From Bordetella parapertussis (lineage in GTDB: Bacteria; Pseudomonadota; Gammaproteobacteria; Burkholderiales; Burkholderiaceae_B): 8,619 nt of DNA. The translations under genes were made by a program, and so were the position numbers. This document shows positions 6,465 through 8,619 of the stretch, piece after piece. The notes below the pieces were generated by a model, which was given only the letters and a program-made list of their open reading frames with translations, was not told where the DNA came from and did no database searches. Within the stretch, counting starts at the first letter, position 1, and each line of letters begins with the position of its first letter. The stretch lies in assembly GCA_945882005.1 (NCBI GenBank), contig CAMCWG010000113.1, positions 1 to 8,619 of the forward strand. Direction: 5' to 3'.

Positions 6465-6479
6465 CTCAAATTTATTGAG
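6465..6479. repeat. dyad CTCAA-N5-TTGAG in the EF-hand/dehydratase spacer
   Basis: Perfect 5-base arms around ATTTA. It sits just downstream of the predicted start site of the minus-strand promoter, where a repressor would block transcription, so it is a candidate operator for the cluster. The arms are short and no regulator is encoded nearby. Confidence 0.3.
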
Positions 6480-6493
6480 CCAAAGATGCAGGT

Positions 6494-6523
6494 ATATTAG
6501 GCAACGAGACAAACACACGTCAA
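6494..6523 (-). promoter_or_regulatory. candidate sigma70 promoter for the EF-hand/Bug/copper gene unit
   Basis: Minus-strand -35 TTGACG (6523-6518, five of six consensus bases) and -10 TAATAT (6499-6494, four of six) with an 18-base spacer. The start site would fall near 6487, giving an untranslated leader of about 110 bases before the GTG. This is the only good promoter I see upstream of the minus-strand run. Confidence 0.45.
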
Positions 6524-6560
6524 ACCCTTTTTCTTACTTCACACTGGGCGACTGACCAAG

Positions 6561-7724
6561 ATGAAAATTACAAAAATCGAACCCTTACATATCGGGCAAT
6601 TTATGTTCGCCCGCATCAGCACCGATGCAGGCATTACCGGCTTTGGCGAAGCCGGTACTTGGGGGCACATTGAAGCTGCTGGGATCTGTATCAAGCGTTT
6701 TGCAGAATACCTTGAAGGTAAAGACCCCTTCCCGATCGAACACCACTGGAATGTCATGCACCGCTTTAGTTACTTTCAGGGCATGGCTGAAAACGCAGCG
6801 ATCTCAGCGATCGACATGGCCTTATGGGATATCAAAGGCAAAGCGCTAGGCGTACCGATTTACGAACTGCTGGGTGGGGCCGCACGCACCAAGGCCCGCA
6901 TTTACGGTCATATTTACGAGAACACCATCGAGAAGATGCTGGTCGAATGCGAAGTAAAAATGAACGCAGGTTTCACTGCTTTTGGTCACTTGAACCCCTT
7001 CCTCGACGAAGGCAATGACAAGGTTTACTTCAAGACCCACATCAAGAAGATGCGCGACGCGATTGAAAACACTGAACGCATGCGGGCAGTCGTCGGCGAT
7101 CGCGTCGATCTTTTGATAGAAATTCATCGACGCCTCACCCCTGCGGAAGCGATCGTCTTTGCCCGTGGAATTGAGCACACACACCCAATGTTCATCGAAG
7201 ATCCGATTCGACCAGAAAGCAATGACGCAATGGCTCGTGTCGCCGAGAAAATTCATATCCCGATTGCAACTGGCGAACGCTTTTCGACAATCTATGAGTT
7301 TCAAGCACTAATGGCGCGAGGCGGTGTGGAGTATGCCCGGGTTGATTTGTGCTTGTGCGGCGGCATCACCGGCGCCAAGAAAGTTGCCGCAATCGCCGAA
7401 GCCCATCAAGTTCAAATCGTTCCGCACAACCCCCTCTCGCCAATTGGCCTTGCCGCGTGCCTACAGGTTGCCGCTGCCATTCCAAATTTTGCGATTCAAG
7501 AATACGCGACGGGCTTTGAGGCTGGCACCTTCGAGTCACGTCCCGAACACTTGGGTAGCAACATCGTAGATAAGGTTCCCTTACCGAAGGACGGCTTTGT
7601 CGACATTCCGACTGGCCCAGGTCTAGGCATGAATCTTTTGCCTGACGCACAAAAGATTCGGCCACCATTGTTAAAACCAATTTCAATGCGCCCGCACTTC
7701 GACGGGTTTATTGTGGATCAGTGA
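6561..7724 (+). CDS. enolase-superfamily sugar-acid dehydratase (mandelate racemase subgroup)
   Basis: A 387-residue cytoplasmic enzyme of typical length: an N-terminal capping domain (1-110, with AGITGFGEAG), then a TIM barrel. Predicted Mg2+ ligands Glu187 (in IEIH), Glu213 (FIEDP) and Glu239 (TGER) are 26 residues apart, as in mandelate racemase. Asp262 and His289 (VPHN), 27 apart, form the general acid/base dyad, and Glu314 (QEY) is conserved. The second-strand Lys-x-Lys is replaced by FGH (141-143), and the first ligand is Glu rather than Asp. That points to dehydration of an aldonic acid (gluconate/galactonate type) rather than racemisation. Substrate is unknown. There is no clear ribosome-binding site; the MKITKIEPLHI opening fixes the start. 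It is divergent from the EF-hand/Bug unit, and a sugar acid bound by that receptor is a plausible but unproved substrate. Confidence 0.9.
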   Translation: MKITKIEPLHIGQFMFARISTDAGITGFGEAGTWGHIEAAGICIKRFAEYLEGKDPFPIEHHWNVMHRFSYFQGMAENAAISAIDMALWDIKGKALGVPIYELLGGAARTKARIYGHIYENTIEKMLVECEVKMNAGFTAFGHLNPFLDEGNDKVYFKTHIKKMRDAIENTERMRAVVGDRVDLLIEIHRRLTPAEAIVFARGIEHTHPMFIEDPIRPESNDAMARVAEKIHIPIATGERFSTIYEFQALMARGGVEYARVDLCLCGGITGAKKVAAIAEAHQVQIVPHNPLSPIGLAACLQVAAAIPNFAIQEYATGFEAGTFESRPEHLGSNIVDKVPLPKDGFVDIPTGPGLGMNLLPDAQKIRPPLLKPISMRPHFDGFIVDQ

Positions 7725-7738
7725 TCCTTTAGATGAGA

Positions 7739-7770
7739 TAAAAAATACCCGCTCGCGCGGGTATTTTTTA
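7739..7770. terminator. bidirectional rho-independent terminator
   Basis: A perfect 14-base-pair stem (7739-7752 with 7757-7770) closed by the tetraloop TCGC. It has a GC core CCCGC/GCGGG and A/T runs on both flanks, giving a T6 tract on the plus strand and an A/T tract on the minus strand. It lies 14 bases after the dehydratase and 19 after the convergent repeat-protein gene, so it serves both. Confidence 0.92.
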
Positions 7771-7789
7771 CTCACAAGAATAGTGAAAA

Positions 7790-8122
7790 CTAGTTAGAGA
7801 CGCACACACCACCAGATTGGCCGTAACCCGAAGGACAGCTACCGCTGCCGCCGTAGTAGGCGTGGCATGCATTGCTATTGGCGACACACACACGTCCGCT
7901 TTGTCCGTAATTACTCGGGCAGCTTTGGCCCGAAGGCACCACGAACGCGTATCCGGCGCCAGAGTTGGGGGCACATGTTGTACCGCTCTGGCCGTAGTTG
8001 CTAGGGCAACTCTGCCCCGACGGCACAACAAAGGGTTGCGCCCTGGGTGCAGGATTTTTACAGGAGGCATGTGTCGTAAAAGAGATGACGAGCATTGTTA
8101 GTGCGAGTAATACTTTTCTCAT
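7790..8122 (-). CDS. small secreted cysteine-rich protein with three tandem 29-residue repeats
   Basis: I do not recognise this 110-residue protein. A signal peptide (1-19, ending THA) leads to a mature chain with eight cysteines (21, 39, 50, 68, 79, 86, 96, 107). Three repeats of the pattern P-S-G-x-S-C-P-S-x-Y-G-Q-S-G-x-x-C start near residues 31, 60 and 89, each with two Cys 11 apart. The first two share 17 identical residues, yet 12 of those 17 codons differ synonymously, so the protein sequence is under selection. Disulfide-bonded repeats exposed in the periplasm or outside the cell are likely. HASC is a poor lipobox, so lipidation is doubtful. An in-frame TAA directly before the ATG fixes the start. 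It lies 15 bases after the PH/SHOCT gene, probably in the same unit, and ends at the shared terminator. Confidence 0.82.
   Translation of the reverse strand: MRKVLLALTMLVISFTTHASCKNPAPRAQPFVVPSGQSCPSNYGQSGTTCAPNSGAGYAFVVPSGQSCPSNYGQSGRVCVANSNACHAYYGGSGSCPSGYGQSGGVCVSN
7793..8032 (-). repeat. three coding repeats in the Cys-rich secreted protein
   Basis: Repeat units start at about 8032, 7945 and 7858 on the minus strand, with an 87-base period. Units 1 and 2 encode the same FVVPSGQSCPSNYGQSG; unit 3 is diverged (YGGSGSCPSGYGQSGGVC). Nucleotide identity between units 1 and 2 is much lower than protein identity. Confidence 0.85.
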
Positions 8123-8137
8123 TTAGATGCTCATTAA

Positions 8138-8619
8138 TTAAAGTACGGCACCACTTAACAGCTTTGACTTCAACTCTTGATATTCTGCGTCGCTAATTGC
8201 ACCGCTATCAAACAATGCCTTGGCTTTTTGAAGCTTTTCAAAGATACTGTCGGTGCTTGCAGCACGATTGCCTTCAGCATTGCCCATGCTCACCACTGTT
8301 GCACCGCTTGCAGCGCGACGATCTTCAAGGTCTCGAATGCGATTCTTTTCTTCCCACTCTTGCTCTTTACCTTGAGCAAACGAGTAGATCTCTGTAGCGA
8401 CTGCACTCGGCACGCCATCAATGACGATTGGACGTCCAGCCGCATGTGTGAGGAAAACAAGCTTAGATCCAGACAAAGCCGGGATCGTGTTTTCAGAAAG
8501 CTGCACGTCCTTAAGATCTTTCCACTGGTAGTCCTTCATGTTGAAGCCACCGAGAATCGAACGCTTAATTTGGATCAGACGACTGCTCGTAATTGCGATC
8601 AACTCGCGACGCGTAAACA
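8138..8619 (-). CDS. PH-like domain and SHOCT domain protein (5' end outside window)
   Basis: The frame is open to the right edge; 159 codons are visible and the start is missing. The N-terminal part (visible residues about 1-85, with TRRELIAITSSRLIQIKRS and WKDLKDVQLSE) resembles bacterial PH (YokE/bPH) domains, whose pattern is 'LTxxRLI...W.dI..V'. A charged, helix-prone linker follows. The C-terminus, about 122-155, is a SHOCT domain: FEKLQKAKALFDSG then ISDAEYQELKSKLL. SHOCT is a short helical module found at the ends of many unrelated proteins and thought to help oligomerisation. There is no signal peptide in view, so it is probably cytoplasmic or membrane-associated; function unknown. 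A TTG at 8602 is not a credible start because it falls inside the PH-like domain. It is upstream of, and 15 bases from, the Cys-rich repeat gene. Confidence 0.8.
   Translation of the reverse strand, partial: FTRRELIAITSSRLIQIKRSILGGFNMKDYQWKDLKDVQLSENTIPALSGSKLVFLTHAAGRPIVIDGVPSAVATEIYSFAQGKEQEWEEKNRIRDLEDRRAASGATVVSMGNAEGNRAASTDSIFEKLQKAKALFDSGAISDAEYQELKSKLLSGAVL

Noticed and set aside
6846..7304. 152-codon minus-strand open frame inside the dehydratase
   Set aside because: It is antisense to the catalytic barrel of a clear enolase-superfamily enzyme and has no recognisable domain or ribosome-binding site.
7739..7770. Hairpin considered as a repeat or mobile-element end
   Set aside because: The GC stem, tetraloop, flanking T-runs and position between convergent genes make it an ordinary bidirectional terminator.
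7768..8070. 100-codon minus-strand frame overlapping the repeat protein
   Set aside because: It is an out-of-frame shadow. Synonymous differences between the repeats support the 7790-8122 frame instead.
8600..8602. TTG as the start of the PH/SHOCT gene
   Set aside because: The same frame continues to the window edge with PH-like sequence, so the true start lies outside.

Overview
The window reads as accessory chromosome of a betaproteobacterium, most likely Burkholderiales. The reasons are a Bug/TctC-type tripartite tricarboxylate receptor, a small secreted EF-hand protein, DUF2946, SlyX and generally tight gene packing. The species cannot be named from the sequence. About 95% of it is coding. 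There are eleven genes, nine complete and two cut by the window edges, plus one strong hairpin terminator. I see no tRNA, rRNA, insertion sequence, phage gene or CRISPR array, and no gene-free stretch longer than about 300 bases.

Left edge (1-1290): the minus strand carries most of a glyceraldehyde-3-phosphate dehydrogenase of the ArsJ-associated type (arsenate detoxification). Its 3' end, and presumably arsJ, lie outside the window. slyX is divergent from it. A gst gene runs tail to tail with slyX, and their stop codons share one CTAG.

Centre (1287-6378): a run of minus-strand genes with short gaps. In transcription order they are: a secreted EF-hand protein, a periplasmic Bug-family receptor, a DUF2946 protein, a PCu(A)C-like periplasmic copper-chaperone homologue, MbnP, the di-heme enzyme MbnH and, after 85 bases, a glutathione S-transferase. 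MbnP and MbnH form the 'metallo-mystery pair': from work on the methanotroph pair, MbnH oxidises a tryptophan of MbnP to kynurenine, which then helps to bind copper. The setting suggests a periplasmic copper-handling operon. Unusual points are the Bug receptor and EF-hand gene directly upstream, a His/Gly-rich insertion in MbnP, and a PCu(A)C protein that seems to have lost most copper ligands.

Right (6561-8619): divergent from the EF-hand gene is an enolase-superfamily sugar-acid dehydratase (mandelate racemase subgroup). It ends at a perfect bidirectional terminator. Coming from the other side is a two-gene minus-strand unit: a PH-like/SHOCT protein cut by the right edge, then a small secreted Cys-rich protein of three 29-residue repeats. 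The Bug receptor could serve either the dehydratase (sugar-acid uptake) or the copper genes; sequence alone does not decide.
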